Source of the DNA: N074bin45 sp039587475
GTDB lineage: Bacteria; Gemmatimonadota; Gemmatimonadetes; Gemmatimonadales; GWC2-71-9
Direction of reading: 5' to 3'
NCBI GenBank assembly: GCA_039587475.1
Contig: JBDHIK010000003.1
Location: 1-64,000, forward strand
Length of the DNA stretch: 64,000 nucleotides
The notes beneath the pieces are model-generated. The model did no database searches, was not told the origin of the DNA, and worked only from the letters and a program-made list of their open reading frames with translations. The position numbers and the translations under genes were made by a program. This document shows positions 1 to 8,992 of the stretch, piece after piece; positions within the stretch are counted from its first letter, which is position 1, and each line of letters begins with the position of its first letter.

Positions 1-257
1 TCCGGACCGATGTGTTCCGGGCGTTCGACCTCGGGGTCACGGCGGGCCGGGCCGGGGGTACGGCTCCGGCGGCCTTCAATGCCGCCAACGAAGTTGCCGT
101 CGCCGCGTTCCTGGAAGAGCGCATCGCTTTTGGTGGTATTGCCGACGTCATTGACGAGGTGCTGCAGGGGCACGTTGCCATGCCCGCTGATTCGGTGGAG
201 AGCGTTCGCAGCGCGGATCAGGCCGCCCGGCTTCGGGCCCGGGAGGCCATCCAGTGA
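1..257 (+). CDS. dxr: 1-deoxy-D-xylulose 5-phosphate reductoisomerase, C-terminal fragment
   Basis: Only the last ~84 codons are present; the gene enters from the left edge in the frame that starts at base 3. The family converts DXP to 2-C-methyl-D-erythritol 4-phosphate with NADPH, the first committed step of the MEP isoprenoid pathway, in the cytoplasm. The visible segment contains the characteristic FNAANEVAVAAFL stretch and the helical C-terminal region that caps the active site. The stop TGA (255-257) overlaps the GTG start of rseP (254-256), so the two are probably translationally coupled; dxr-rseP is a common bacterial gene order. The catalytic and NADPH-binding parts lie outside the window. 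Confidence 0.93.
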   Translation, partial: RTDVFRAFDLGVTAGRAGGTAPAAFNAANEVAVAAFLEERIAFGGIADVIDEVLQGHVAMPADSVESVRSADQAARLRAREAIQ

Positions 258-1633
258 GCGCCCTGCTGTCAGTCGGCGCCCTGATCGTCGTCCTCGGCGT
301 TCTGATCTTCATTCATGAAGCAGGGCACTTCATCGCCGCCAAGTTGGCCGGGATCCACGTCCACCGCTTCTCCCTTGGTCTCGGCACCCCCATCAAGGCG
401 TTGAGCTTCGAGCGCGGCGGCACTGAGTACGCGGTCAGCTGGATTCCCCTTGGCGGCTACGTGAAGATGGCCACGGCTGAGGAGGAGGTCACGAGTTCGG
501 CCCTCGAGGGTGATGCTCCCGTCGTCGAGGTCCCAAAGGAGATGTACTTCGAGAGCAAGCCGGTCTGGGTACGGATGGTGGTCATTCTGGCGGGTGTGAC
601 CATGAACGCGCTCTTCGCGTGGGCGGTCTACTCCTTCCTGTTCGCCAAGAACGGCATCGCCTTCAATCCTACGACCACCGTGGGCGTGATCAGTCACGAG
701 GGCATTCCTGACGGCGGTGAAGCCCTGGGCACCCTGGAGGTGGGGGATTCCATCGTCGCCGTTGGCGACCGGGCTGTGGAGTCCTGGGACGACATTCAAC
801 AGCACATTCAATTCGAGGCAGCTGACTCGGTCGTTATTCACGTGGCGGGGAAGGCGCCGGTGGTCCTGAACATCCACCCGGACGCGCTCCTCGAGCGCCG
901 CAATGCCGCCTTTGTGCTCGGTCCCTTCCAGCCTGCGGCCGTGGGGGCCGTCTTGCCGGGGACCCCGGCGGACAGCGCCGGCTTCATGCCTGGCGACACC
1001 ATTCTCGGCATCGATGGCGTTGCCACCCCCCAGTGGTGGGATCTGGTGGATATCGTGTCGCAGAGCCCGGGACAGGTCCTGGAACTGACGGTGACCAGGG
1101 CTGGAGACACGCTCCTGCTGTCGGCCGCGCCGGCGCCTGCGGTCGATTCCGGCCCCGATGGCGAGGCCGTCACCAGGGGTTTGCTGGGGATCGGGGTGGC
1201 GCAGACCATCGAGCGGCGCCCCGTCTCGGTCGTGGCGGCGCTGCGGGAAGGGGCGGGCCAGACGGCGGACAACGGCACCCTGGTGTTCCGGTCCGTCCGC
1301 GGCCTGCTGACGGCCAGGGTGGCCAGCAGCGAGCTGGGCGGGCCCATTCTGATCGGCCAGTTGGCGGGAGAAACGGCCCGGGCCGGGCTCGACACCTTTC
1401 TGGCCTTCATGGCGCTCATCTCCATCAATCTGGCGATCTTGAACCTGTTGCCGATCCCGGTCCTGGATGGGGGCCAGTTCCTCTTCCTGGTGGCGGAGGG
1501 GGTGCTGCGGCGGCCGCTGTCGCTCAAGCTGCGCGAGCGGCTCACGGCGGTCGGCCTGGTGCTGATCATGATGCTGATGGGATTGGCCTTCTGGAACGAC
1601 CTGTCCCGCCTCTTTCGGAGTTTCTTCGGCTAG
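254..1633 (+). CDS. rseP: Site-2 zinc metalloprotease RseP (M50 family)
   Basis: Intramembrane zinc protease that cleaves membrane-spanning substrates such as anti-sigma factors and spent signal peptides. The 459-residue protein has the HEAGH metal motif (residues 21-25) inside the first membrane helix and the partner LDGGQF motif (404-409) near the C-terminus, where D405 completes the zinc site. Between them are two PDZ-like domains, roughly residues 125-210 and 230-290; the second has the typical PGTPADSAGFMPGD carboxylate-binding loop. Length and order match the E. coli type. The GTG start overlaps the dxr stop. The ECF sigma/anti-sigma pair at 27.1-28.2 kb is a possible, untested client. 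Confidence 0.95.
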   Translation: MSALLSVGALIVVLGVLIFIHEAGHFIAAKLAGIHVHRFSLGLGTPIKALSFERGGTEYAVSWIPLGGYVKMATAEEEVTSSALEGDAPVVEVPKEMYFESKPVWVRMVVILAGVTMNALFAWAVYSFLFAKNGIAFNPTTTVGVISHEGIPDGGEALGTLEVGDSIVAVGDRAVESWDDIQQHIQFEAADSVVIHVAGKAPVVLNIHPDALLERRNAAFVLGPFQPAAVGAVLPGTPADSAGFMPGDTILGIDGVATPQWWDLVDIVSQSPGQVLELTVTRAGDTLLLSAAPAPAVDSGPDGEAVTRGLLGIGVAQTIERRPVSVVAALREGAGQTADNGTLVFRSVRGLLTARVASSELGGPILIGQLAGETARAGLDTFLAFMALISINLAILNLLPIPVLDGGQFLFLVAEGVLRRPLSLKLRERLTAVGLVLIMMLMGLAFWNDLSRLFRSFFG

Positions 1634-1668
1634 AGGCCGAGGCCCGACCGGAGAACGGGGGTCAGTAC

Positions 1669-1698
1669 TTGCCACCGTGCCGCAAGTGCGTTTATTTT
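1669..1698 (+). promoter_or_regulatory. Candidate rpsO promoter with overlapping inverted repeat
   Basis: The rseP-rpsO gap is 106 bp. TTGCCA at 1669-1674 and TATTTT at 1693-1698 are 18 nt apart and resemble -35/-10 boxes (4/6 at the -10). The same region contains ACTTGC (1667-1672) and GCAAGT (1682-1687), a perfect 6-bp inverted repeat followed by GTTTATTTT. It could therefore instead be a weak terminator for rseP. I cannot separate the two readings from sequence alone. Confidence 0.4.
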
Positions 1699-1739
1699 CA
1701 AGGCTTGCAACGATTTGAGACTAGGAAACACCAAGGATT

Positions 1740-2000
1740 ATGACAGTAGACAAGCAGAGCGTGATCACCAAGCATGCGCGTCACGAGAAGGACAGCGGGT
1801 CCGCACAGGTTCAGGTGGCTATCCTGACCGAGCGGATCAACGACCTGACCGGCCACTTCCGTTCGCACCCCAAGGACCACCACGGTCGCCGGGGCCTGCT
1901 CAAGATGGTCGGTACCCGCCGCAGGTTGTTGAATTATCTCAAGCGAAAAGATCTTGAGGGCTATCGGGCCCTCATCGAGGAGCTCGGGCTCCGTCACTAG
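1740..2000 (+). CDS. rpsO: 30S ribosomal protein S15
   Basis: Primary 16S rRNA-binding protein of the small-subunit platform, which binds the central-domain three-way junction. The product is 86 residues against the usual 88-89. It carries the family core, including the HxxDHHxRRGL-type segment near residues 43-52 and a basic C-terminal helix with LLNYLKRKD. The ATG at 1740 follows CCAAGGATT, a close Shine-Dalgarno match. S15 commonly represses its own mRNA through a leader structure; the leader here would be only ~35 nt if the promoter call upstream is right. pnp lies downstream, the classic rpsO-pnp arrangement. Confidence 0.97.
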   Translation: MTVDKQSVITKHARHEKDSGSAQVQVAILTERINDLTGHFRSHPKDHHGRRGLLKMVGTRRRLLNYLKRKDLEGYRALIEELGLRH

Positions 2001-2016
2001 TGGTCGCAGCCAGGCG

Positions 2017-2049
2017 GGGCGTCCTTCCGAACAACGGGACGCCCTCTTT
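2017..2049 (+). terminator. Intrinsic terminator or processing hairpin between rpsO and pnp
   Basis: GGGCGTCC (2017-2024) and GGACGCCC (2037-2044) form a perfect 8-bp stem with a 12-nt loop, followed by TCTTT. The position just after rpsO fits a partial terminator, or an RNase III-type processing stem as in the E. coli rpsO-pnp transcript. Confidence 0.7.
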
Positions 2050-2087
2050 GCTATGGCGGGCTACACGAACAAAGAGAGAAGTACGAA

Positions 2088-4166
2088 GTGCAACGTATCG
2101 AAACTGAATTTGCCGGCCGGACACTGAGCATGGAGACGGGTCGGCTGGCCAAGCAGGCCGCCGGTTCCGTCCTGCTGCAGTTCGGCGACACCGTGGTCTT
2201 GGCCGCGGTCACCGTATCCTCCAATCGGTCTCACCTGCCGTTCTTCCCCCTCACGGTGGAGTACAAGGAGAAGACCTACGCCGCCGGGAAGATTCCGGGC
2301 GGGTTCATCAAGCGGGAGGGACGGCCGTCGGAGAAGGAGATTCTCACCTGCCGGGTCATCGACCGCTCCCTGCGGCCCCTGTTCCCGGACGGGTTCAAGA
2401 ACGAAGTCCAGGTGTTCATCACGGTGTTGTCTGCCGACCAGGAAAACGATGCCGACGTGCTGGCGCTCAACGCCGCCACGACCGCCCTCCGGGTATCGAA
2501 GGTACCGTGGAACGGGCCGATCGCCGGCGTCCGCGTCGGGCGCATCAACGACATGTGGGTGCTCAATCCCACTTTCGAGCAGCTGGAGTACTCCACGGTC
2601 GACATGATCGTGAGCGGGAGCCAGGATTCGATCGTGATGGTCGAGGGTGGCGCCCTGGAGGCCAGCGAGGCCGAAATCCTCGAGGGCCTCAAGGTGGCCC
2701 ACAAGGGGATCAAGGAGATCCTCGATTTCGCCTCGGTGCTCGACGAGTCCCGCCCGCCCACGATGGAGTGGCTTGCGCCGGACATCGACGAGGCCCTGGT
2801 CGCCAAGGTGCGCGGCATGGCCGAGAAGAAGATGGCCGCCGCCATCAACGGCGGCGACAAGGCGGGCCGTGGTGCCGCCGTCACGTCGCTGAAATCCAAG
2901 GTCCAGGAGGCCCTGGCCGACGACTACCCTGAGGGCGGCCGTGAGATCGGCGGCATCCTGCACGACATCGAGGCCGAGGCCATGCGGGCCCAGGTGCTCG
3001 ACTCGGGCGAGCGGATCGACGGCCGGGATCTCGACACCGTCCGGCCCATCACGCCGGAAGTCGGCGTGCTGCCCCGTGCCCACGGGTCGTCGGTGTTCAC
3101 CCGGGGCGAGACACAGGCCCTGGTGGCCGTGACGCTGGGGACCGCGGACGACGAGCAGCGGATCGACAGCATCGACGTGTCCGGGGAGACCACCAAGTCC
3201 TTCATGCTGCATTACAATTTCCCGCCGTTCTGCACCGGGGAAGTGCGCATGATTCGCGGCACCAGCCGCCGCGAAGTCGGTCACGGTGCACTGGCCGAGC
3301 GGGCCCTGCAGCCGGTTCTGCCGGCGTACGACGATTTCCCGTACACGCTGCGGATCGTGTCGGAGATTCTGGAGTCCAACGGATCTTCTTCCATGGCTAC
3401 GGTGTGTGCCGGATCGCTGTCCCTGATGGATGCCGGTGTGCCGATCAAGGCTGCCGTGGCGGGTGTGGCCATGGGCCTCATCCAGGAAGGCGACAAGACG
3501 GCCATTCTCACCGACATCCTCGGTACCGAGGATCACCTCGGCGATATGGACTTCAAGGTGGCCGGCACCAGCGCGGGCATCACCTCGATCCAGATGGACA
3601 TCAAGATCGAGGGGCTCGACATGAAGATCCTCAAGTCGGCCCTGGCCAAGGCCAAGACGGGCCGGACCCATATCCTCAAGGAAATGGGCAAGGCTCTCAA
3701 GAAGCCTCGTGAGGATCTGTCGGCGTACGCCCCGCGCATTCTGTCGATTCAGATCAAGCCGGCCAAGATCGGTGATCTCATCGGGCCCAAGGGCAAGACC
3801 ATCCGCGGCATCCAGGAGCAGACCGGCGCCAAGATCAACGTCAACGACGACGGTCTGGTGACGATTTCCTCCGTCGGTGGCGAGGGTGGCGAGCGAGCGC
3901 TCGAGATGGTCCAGGCCCTTTCGGCGGAACCCGAAGTGGGCACCATCTACACCGGGGCCGTCAAGAGCACCACGGCGTTCGGCGCATTCATCGAGATCCT
4001 CCCCGGGGTCGAAGGGTTGCTGCACATCAGTGAGCTGCAGCACGCACGCACCGAGAAGACCGAGGACGTGGTCAAGAAGGGCGATCTGGTGCAGGTCAAG
4101 CTGCTCGAGGTCGATGATCGCGGGCGGATGAAGCTGTCCCGGAAGGCGCTCCTTCCCAAGGAGTAA
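2088..4166 (+). CDS. pnp: Polyribonucleotide nucleotidyltransferase (PNPase)
   Basis: 3'-5' phosphorolytic exoribonuclease of mRNA decay, active as a trimer and often part of the degradosome. The 692-residue product has two RNase PH domains (about 1-220 and 300-530) separated by a helical linker. A KH domain (~555-610, with the IGPKGKTIR GXXG loop) and an S1 domain (~620-690, GAVKSTTAFGAFIEI) follow. Length is normal for the family (~700). The start is GTG at 2088, which gives the usual N-terminus. A 706-codon open frame on the opposite strand spans the same region but is a GC-driven shadow. Confidence 0.97.
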   Translation: MQRIETEFAGRTLSMETGRLAKQAAGSVLLQFGDTVVLAAVTVSSNRSHLPFFPLTVEYKEKTYAAGKIPGGFIKREGRPSEKEILTCRVIDRSLRPLFPDGFKNEVQVFITVLSADQENDADVLALNAATTALRVSKVPWNGPIAGVRVGRINDMWVLNPTFEQLEYSTVDMIVSGSQDSIVMVEGGALEASEAEILEGLKVAHKGIKEILDFASVLDESRPPTMEWLAPDIDEALVAKVRGMAEKKMAAAINGGDKAGRGAAVTSLKSKVQEALADDYPEGGREIGGILHDIEAEAMRAQVLDSGERIDGRDLDTVRPITPEVGVLPRAHGSSVFTRGETQALVAVTLGTADDEQRIDSIDVSGETTKSFMLHYNFPPFCTGEVRMIRGTSRREVGHGALAERALQPVLPAYDDFPYTLRIVSEILESNGSSSMATVCAGSLSLMDAGVPIKAAVAGVAMGLIQEGDKTAILTDILGTEDHLGDMDFKVAGTSAGITSIQMDIKIEGLDMKILKSALAKAKTGRTHILKEMGKALKKPREDLSAYAPRILSIQIKPAKIGDLIGPKGKTIRGIQEQTGAKINVNDDGLVTISSVGGEGGERALEMVQALSAEPEVGTIYTGAVKSTTAFGAFIEILPGVEGLLHISELQHARTEKTEDVVKKGDLVQVKLLEVDDRGRMKLSRKALLPKE

Positions 4167-4173
4167 GCCAGCG

Positions 4174-5436
4174 GTGGACACGGTGCGCCTCGACGAGGGC
4201 CTGTTCCGTACTCAGGCCCCCAACGGACTGACCGTACTTTCGGAAACACTTCCGGGAGTACGGTCAGTGAGCTTGGGGACGTGGGTGCAGGCGGCCAGCG
4301 CCCACGAGGACCCGGCGCGCATGGGCGTCTCTCACCTGCTGGAACACATGGTCTTCAAGGGCACCGAGCGGCGCAGTGCCCGGCAGTTGGCACTGGAGCT
4401 CGAGATCCGCGGAGGCAGCCTCGATGCCTACACCAGCCGTGACCACACGAGTTATCAGGCCCACGTGTTGGGAAGCGACCTGCCGGTCGCCGTCGATGTC
4501 CTGACCGATCTGGTGCGCCGCCCCCTGCTGCGCGAAGCAGACCTCGATGTCGAGCGCAACGTCGTCCTCGAAGAGATCAACGGCGTCCTGGATACCCCGG
4601 ACGACATGGTTTTCGAGCTTCACTCGGCGACGCTCTGGCCGGAGCATCCCTACGGCTACCCCATCCTGGGAACCGCCGAAACCGTCGGGGCGCTCACGGC
4701 CCAGGACCTTCAGGCGTTGCACCGTGCCGAGTACTATCCCGGCAACTGTGTCATCGCCGCCGCCGGCCACCTCGAACACGAGGCCCTGCTCGAGCTGCTC
4801 GATGGGGAAGGGTGGCTCAACGGCGAGTCGGCCCGCGCCAGCCATCCGCCGGTGACGCCGTCCCCCGCGGTGCAGGGTGGGCTCCATGTCGAGCCCCGTG
4901 AGACGACGCAGGCGCACATCGTGATCGGGTCGGAGTCGTTCCCCTACGCCGACGAGCGCCGTTACCCTCTGTCCATGTTGACGAACGCGTTCGGCGGTGG
5001 TATGTCGAGTCGGCTGTTCCAGCGAATTCGCGAGGACCTGGGCCTGGCCTACGCCATCTACGCGTTTCAGCAGCTGTATCGTTCCACCGGTCAGCTCGGT
5101 GTGTATGTCGGCACCCAGCCGGCAACGGCCGACCGGGCGCTCGACGCCATCCGGGCCGAGTTCGCCCTGGTGGCGGCGGAGGGGCTGTCGGATGAGGAGG
5201 TGGCCGATGCCAAGCAGCAACTCAAGGGCCAGGTCATGCTGTCCCTGGAGAGTCCCACCAGCCGGATGAATCGGTTGGCCACGATCGCCCTGCATGGCGA
5301 CGACTACCGCCCGCTGGACGACATCCTGGCACGGATCGACGTCGTGTCCCGGGAGGAGATGGCTGCCGTCAGCCGGGAGTTCTTTGCACCGGACCGGCAG
5401 ACGATCGTCCGCCTCGGTCCGACCACCGCAGCGTAG
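4174..5436 (+). CDS. M16-family zinc peptidase (processing-peptidase-like)
   Basis: A 420-residue single-unit M16 metallopeptidase of the type commonly found next to pnp. It shows the inverted zinc motif HLLEH at residues 54-58, with the downstream EE pair (EEINGVLDTPDD, around residue 130) providing the third ligand. A Gly-rich C-terminal half contains FGGGMSSRLFQRIRE, typical of the beta-MPP/YmxG group. The GTG start lies 7 nt after the pnp stop, so co-transcription is likely. The physiological substrate of the bacterial members is not well established; processing of exported or degraded peptides is plausible but unproven. No signal peptide is evident. Confidence 0.9.
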   Translation: MDTVRLDEGLFRTQAPNGLTVLSETLPGVRSVSLGTWVQAASAHEDPARMGVSHLLEHMVFKGTERRSARQLALELEIRGGSLDAYTSRDHTSYQAHVLGSDLPVAVDVLTDLVRRPLLREADLDVERNVVLEEINGVLDTPDDMVFELHSATLWPEHPYGYPILGTAETVGALTAQDLQALHRAEYYPGNCVIAAAGHLEHEALLELLDGEGWLNGESARASHPPVTPSPAVQGGLHVEPRETTQAHIVIGSESFPYADERRYPLSMLTNAFGGGMSSRLFQRIREDLGLAYAIYAFQQLYRSTGQLGVYVGTQPATADRALDAIRAEFALVAAEGLSDEEVADAKQQLKGQVMLSLESPTSRMNRLATIALHGDDYRPLDDILARIDVVSREEMAAVSREFFAPDRQTIVRLGPTTAA

Positions 5437-5472
5437 TGTCTTCCTTCACGCTTTAGCACGAGTGATGATCAA

Positions 5473-6585
5473 ATGCTGATTGGCATTCCCAAGGAGATCA
5501 AGCCGAATGAGAACCGTGTCTCCATGGTTCCGGCCGGCGTCGAAGCCCTGACCGGACAAGGCCACGCCGTGATCGTGGAAACGGGCGCCGGAGAGGGCAG
5601 TGGCTTCACCGACGACACCTACACGGGTGCTGGCGCGACCATCGCCGCTTCGGCGGACGAGGTCTGGAGCCAGGCCGAGATGATTGTCAAGGTGAAGGAA
5701 CCCATCCAGGTGGAATGGCCCCGCATGCGGAGCGGTCAGCTGATCTACACCTACTTTCATTTCGCCGCGTCCGAGGAGCTCACCAAGGCCGTGATCGATT
5801 CCGGCGCCGTGGCCGTGGCCTACGAGACGGTGCAGCTCCCCTCGCGGGAGTTGCCGCTTCTGACGCCGATGTCCGAGGTGGCGGGCCGCATGGCCGTCCA
5901 GGAAGGCGCCAAGTACCTCGAGCGGGTGTTCGGGGGGAGCGGCATTCTCCTCGGTGGCGTACCAGGGGTCGCCCCGGGCGAGGTTGCCATCCTGGGAGGC
6001 GGCACCGTGGGCATCAACGCGGCCAAGATGGCCGCGGGGCTCGGGGCCCACGTCACGATCCTCGATTTGTCGCTGGACCGGCTGCGCTATCTCGACGACG
6101 TGCTGCCCGCCAACGTCGATACCATGTACTCCAACCGGTACAACATCCTCGAAGCGGCCGGCAAGGCCGATCTGGTGGTCGGCGCGGTCTTGCTGCCGGG
6201 CGCCAAGGCGCCGCACCTGATTCGCCGCGAGGACCTGTCGGTCATGAAGCCCGGCACGGTCATCGTCGACGTGGCGGTGGACCAGGGCGGCTGCGTCGAG
6301 ACCATCCATGCCACCACCCACGACGATCCGACCTACGAAGTCGACGGTATCGTGCATTACGGCGTGGCCAACATGCCGGGCGCCGTGCCGCGGACGTCGA
6401 CGCTGGCGCTCACCAACGCCACGTTGCCCTATGCGCTGTTGCTGGCCCGCCATGGGTGGCAGGAGGCCGCGCGCCGCGATGGGCCGCTCCGTCTGGGACT
6501 CAACGTCGTCGACGGTAAGGTCGTGTATCCGGGCGTCGCCGAGGCGTTCGACCTGCCGTTTGTCGACGTCGATTCGGTTCTGTGA
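5473..6585 (+). CDS. ald: Alanine dehydrogenase
   Basis: NAD-dependent oxidative deamination of L-alanine to pyruvate and ammonia, and the reverse. The 370-residue length is exactly typical. The N-terminus GIPKEIKPNENRVSMVP is the family signature, YTYFHFAA carries the substrate-binding histidine region, and the Rossmann fold is visible at VAILGGGTVGINAAKMA (residues ~172-188). With gdhA at 33.2 kb this gives the cell two ammonia-linked amino-acid dehydrogenases in one window. The stop overlaps the GTG start of dut (6582). Confidence 0.96.
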   Translation: MLIGIPKEIKPNENRVSMVPAGVEALTGQGHAVIVETGAGEGSGFTDDTYTGAGATIAASADEVWSQAEMIVKVKEPIQVEWPRMRSGQLIYTYFHFAASEELTKAVIDSGAVAVAYETVQLPSRELPLLTPMSEVAGRMAVQEGAKYLERVFGGSGILLGGVPGVAPGEVAILGGGTVGINAAKMAAGLGAHVTILDLSLDRLRYLDDVLPANVDTMYSNRYNILEAAGKADLVVGAVLLPGAKAPHLIRREDLSVMKPGTVIVDVAVDQGGCVETIHATTHDDPTYEVDGIVHYGVANMPGAVPRTSTLALTNATLPYALLLARHGWQEAARRDGPLRLGLNVVDGKVVYPGVAEAFDLPFVDVDSVL

Positions 6586-7037
6586 CCGAGGCGTCCAGCG
6601 TCGTTGAAGTCCTGATCGAGCGGTTGCCGCATGGCGAAGGTCTGCCGGTGCCGGCTCGGGCCACGCCGGGCTCGGCGGGGTACGATCTCGCAACCGCCGA
6701 GGAAGGCACCCTCGAGCCGCTCGAACGTCGGCTGTTCGCGACGGGGTTTCGCATTGCGCTTCCGGAGGGATACGAGTGCCAGTTGCGGCCCCGCTCCGGC
6801 CTGGCGCTCCGCCATGGCATCACGCTTCCCAACACGCCCGCGACCATCGACAGTGATTACCGGGGTGAGGTGAAGGTCGCCCTGGTCAATCTGGGCGGCG
6901 AGCCCTTTACGGTGACCCGGGGCATGCGGGTGGCCCAGATGATCATCGCCAGGGTCGAGGCGGCCGGGTTCGCCGAGGTGGATTCCCTCCCGGACTCGTC
7001 TCGGGGGGAAGGCGGGTTCGGGAGCACTGGCCACTAG
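6582..7037 (+). CDS. dut: dUTP diphosphatase (trimeric dUTPase)
   Basis: Hydrolyses dUTP to dUMP and pyrophosphate, keeping uracil out of DNA and feeding dTMP synthesis. The 151-residue protein has the five dUTPase motifs in order: PGSAGYDL, RSGLA, TIDSDYRGE (with the catalytic Asp), RGMRVAQM, and the C-terminal RGEGGFGSTG arm that closes over the nucleotide. The GTG start overlaps the ald stop by 4 bp, so translation is likely coupled. Confidence 0.96.
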   Translation: MTEASSVVEVLIERLPHGEGLPVPARATPGSAGYDLATAEEGTLEPLERRLFATGFRIALPEGYECQLRPRSGLALRHGITLPNTPATIDSDYRGEVKVALVNLGGEPFTVTRGMRVAQMIIARVEAAGFAEVDSLPDSSRGEGGFGSTGH

Positions 7038-7116
7038 GCCGCTTGTATCACCTGTTGGTCCCTCATTACTCTTAGACGTTCACCCGCGCTGTCTGGGCGC
7101 CCACACGGGACTGCCG

Positions 7117-8148
7117 TTGTTCAAGTTCAATCTCGGCTCGTGGCTGCCGGCCAACGAAATCGCCGTCGACCTCGGTACGGCCAATACCCTCGTCTACGTC
7201 AAGGGCGAGGGGATTGTGCTGAACGAGCCGTCCGTCGTGGCCATCGAGAAGGCCACCGGCAACATCATGGGGATCGGCCTCGAGGCCAAGCGGATGCTGG
7301 GCCGGACACCGGACGGCATCATGGCCGTTCGGCCGCTCAAGGACGGGGTCATTGCCGACTTCGATGTCACCGAACGGATGCTCCGGTATTTCCTGAAGAC
7401 CATCATCGACAAGCACGTCTTCCGAGTGAAACCCAAGGTGATCGTGGCGGTTCCGTCCGGGATCACCGAGGTGGAACGCCGGGCCGTCCGGGATTCGGCC
7501 GAGACCGCCGGCGCCAAGGAGGTGCAGATGGTGGCCGAACCCATGGCCGCCGCCATCGGGGTCGGGTTGCCGGTGGAAACGCCAACGGGCAACATGGTGA
7601 TCGACATTGGTGGGGGCACGACGGAAATCGCCGTGATCGCTCTGTCGGGTATCGTGTCCGACACGTCCATCAGGACTGGCGGCGACGAGCTGGACCAGGC
7701 CATCGTCCAGTTCATGCGGAAGAATTACAATCTGCTGATCGGCGAACCGACGGCGGAGGCCATCAAGATCAAGATCGGGTCCGCCGCCCAGGTCGCGGAC
7801 GACCAGGACATGGAGGTCAAGGGCCGGGACCTGGTGTCCGGCATCCCCAAGACCGTCCGGGTGCATGCCAGCGAGATTCGTGAGGCGGTCCAGGAACCGA
7901 TCCAGCAGATCACCGATGCGGTGCGGCGCGCGCTGGAAATCACGCCCCCGGAATTGGCCAGCGACATCGTCGATCGCGGCATCGTGATGACGGGCGGAGG
8001 GGCCCTGATCCGGGGGCTCGATGTCCTGCTGTCCCAGGAGACCGGCCTCCCCATTCACATCGATGAAGATCCGCTGACGTGCGTGGTGCGCGGCACGGGT
8101 CGCATCCTCGACGACTTCGAGAAATTCCGGAGCGTCCTCCAAAAATAA
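7117..8148 (+). CDS. mreB: Rod-shape-determining actin homologue MreB
   Basis: Bacterial actin that polymerises along the inner membrane and directs lateral peptidoglycan synthesis. The 343-residue product starts with a short amphipathic MFKF segment, then the actin phosphate-1 motif DLGTANTLVY. DIGGGTTEIAV (phosphate-2) and GIVMTGGGALIRGL (adenosine) follow. A TTG at 7117 gives the expected N-terminus; no in-frame ATG or GTG fits better, and the Shine-Dalgarno is weak. It heads the mreB-mreC-mreD-mrdA-rodA elongasome cluster. Confidence 0.95.
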   Translation: MFKFNLGSWLPANEIAVDLGTANTLVYVKGEGIVLNEPSVVAIEKATGNIMGIGLEAKRMLGRTPDGIMAVRPLKDGVIADFDVTERMLRYFLKTIIDKHVFRVKPKVIVAVPSGITEVERRAVRDSAETAGAKEVQMVAEPMAAAIGVGLPVETPTGNMVIDIGGGTTEIAVIALSGIVSDTSIRTGGDELDQAIVQFMRKNYNLLIGEPTAEAIKIKIGSAAQVADDQDMEVKGRDLVSGIPKTVRVHASEIREAVQEPIQQITDAVRRALEITPPELASDIVDRGIVMTGGGALIRGLDVLLSQETGLPIHIDEDPLTCVVRGTGRILDDFEKFRSVLQK

Positions 8149-8149
8149 G

Positions 8150-8992
8150 ATGATTGAACCGCCGGATCGGGCCAGATTCCGCAGCGACACCGTGGTCTTC
8201 GTCGGCTGTCTCCTCCTGGCGACCGGCATGATGTTCGTCCCCCCGGCCCGGACGGAGCGGGTCGCCAGCGGGATCCGGAACTCGGTTCTCCTGCCCATCG
8301 TGTGGCTGCAGCAACGTGCCGCGGAAGCCAAGACCAGTCGGGCCCGCCTCACCCTGATCCAGGCTCAGCGAGACTCCATCGCGCTTCTGGCGCAGACGAT
8401 GCCGGCCTTGCGTGAGGAAAACGACCGCTTGCGTCAACTCCTCGAACTCGGCCAGCGCACCCCGTTGGATTTCGTCCCGGCCGAGATCCTCCACCAGGTC
8501 TCACCCACCGATGGACTCACCTTGCTGCTGAGTGTCGGCACCGCCGACGGGGTCGAGGCGTTCCAACCGGTCGTATCGCCGGAAGGGCTCTTGGGCGTCG
8601 TCAGCACGGCCGATCGTCATACCAGTATCGTCACCACCTGGGCCCACCCGGAGTTCCGCGCCAGCGCACTGACGGAAGGTGGCGGCGTATTCGGCATCGT
8701 CGCCCCGGCTGCCGAAACGTCGGCACTGCTCGAACTCCGCGGAGTGCCGTATCGCGATACCATCCCCGCCGGGACACTGGTATTGACCTCGGGACTGGGC
8801 GGAGTCTATCCCAAGGGCATTCCCGTGGGCCGGGTCATGGGCGTGGTGCGGGAACTGTCGGGATGGGAGCGCACCTACCAGGTCCGGCCAGCGGCCAACC
8901 CTGCGCAGGCCGCCCATGCGCTGGTGCTCAAGAGCCCTGCCGGATCATCCATGGAGGAGGCGTTTCCCGCCGAAGGGAGCCAGGAGCCATGA
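8150..8992 (+). CDS. mreC: Rod-shape-determining protein MreC
   Basis: Bitopic periplasmic scaffold linking MreB to PBP2. The 280-residue protein has a short cytoplasmic tail, one membrane helix (about residues 15-31) and a predicted coiled coil (about 55-100, rich in A/L/E/R heptads). The beta-barrel MreC core follows (about 105-265). It starts 1 nt after the mreB stop and overlaps mreD by ATGA, consistent with one operon. Confidence 0.93.
   Translation: MIEPPDRARFRSDTVVFVGCLLLATGMMFVPPARTERVASGIRNSVLLPIVWLQQRAAEAKTSRARLTLIQAQRDSIALLAQTMPALREENDRLRQLLELGQRTPLDFVPAEILHQVSPTDGLTLLLSVGTADGVEAFQPVVSPEGLLGVVSTADRHTSIVTTWAHPEFRASALTEGGGVFGIVAPAAETSALLELRGVPYRDTIPAGTLVLTSGLGGVYPKGIPVGRVMGVVRELSGWERTYQVRPAANPAQAAHALVLKSPAGSSMEEAFPAEGSQEP

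Noticed and set aside
2061..4181. A 706-codon open frame on the minus strand opposite pnp
   Set aside because: It lies entirely against a well-conserved gene and its translation is Gln/His/Arg/Gly-rich with no domain; long antisense frames are expected in GC-rich genes.
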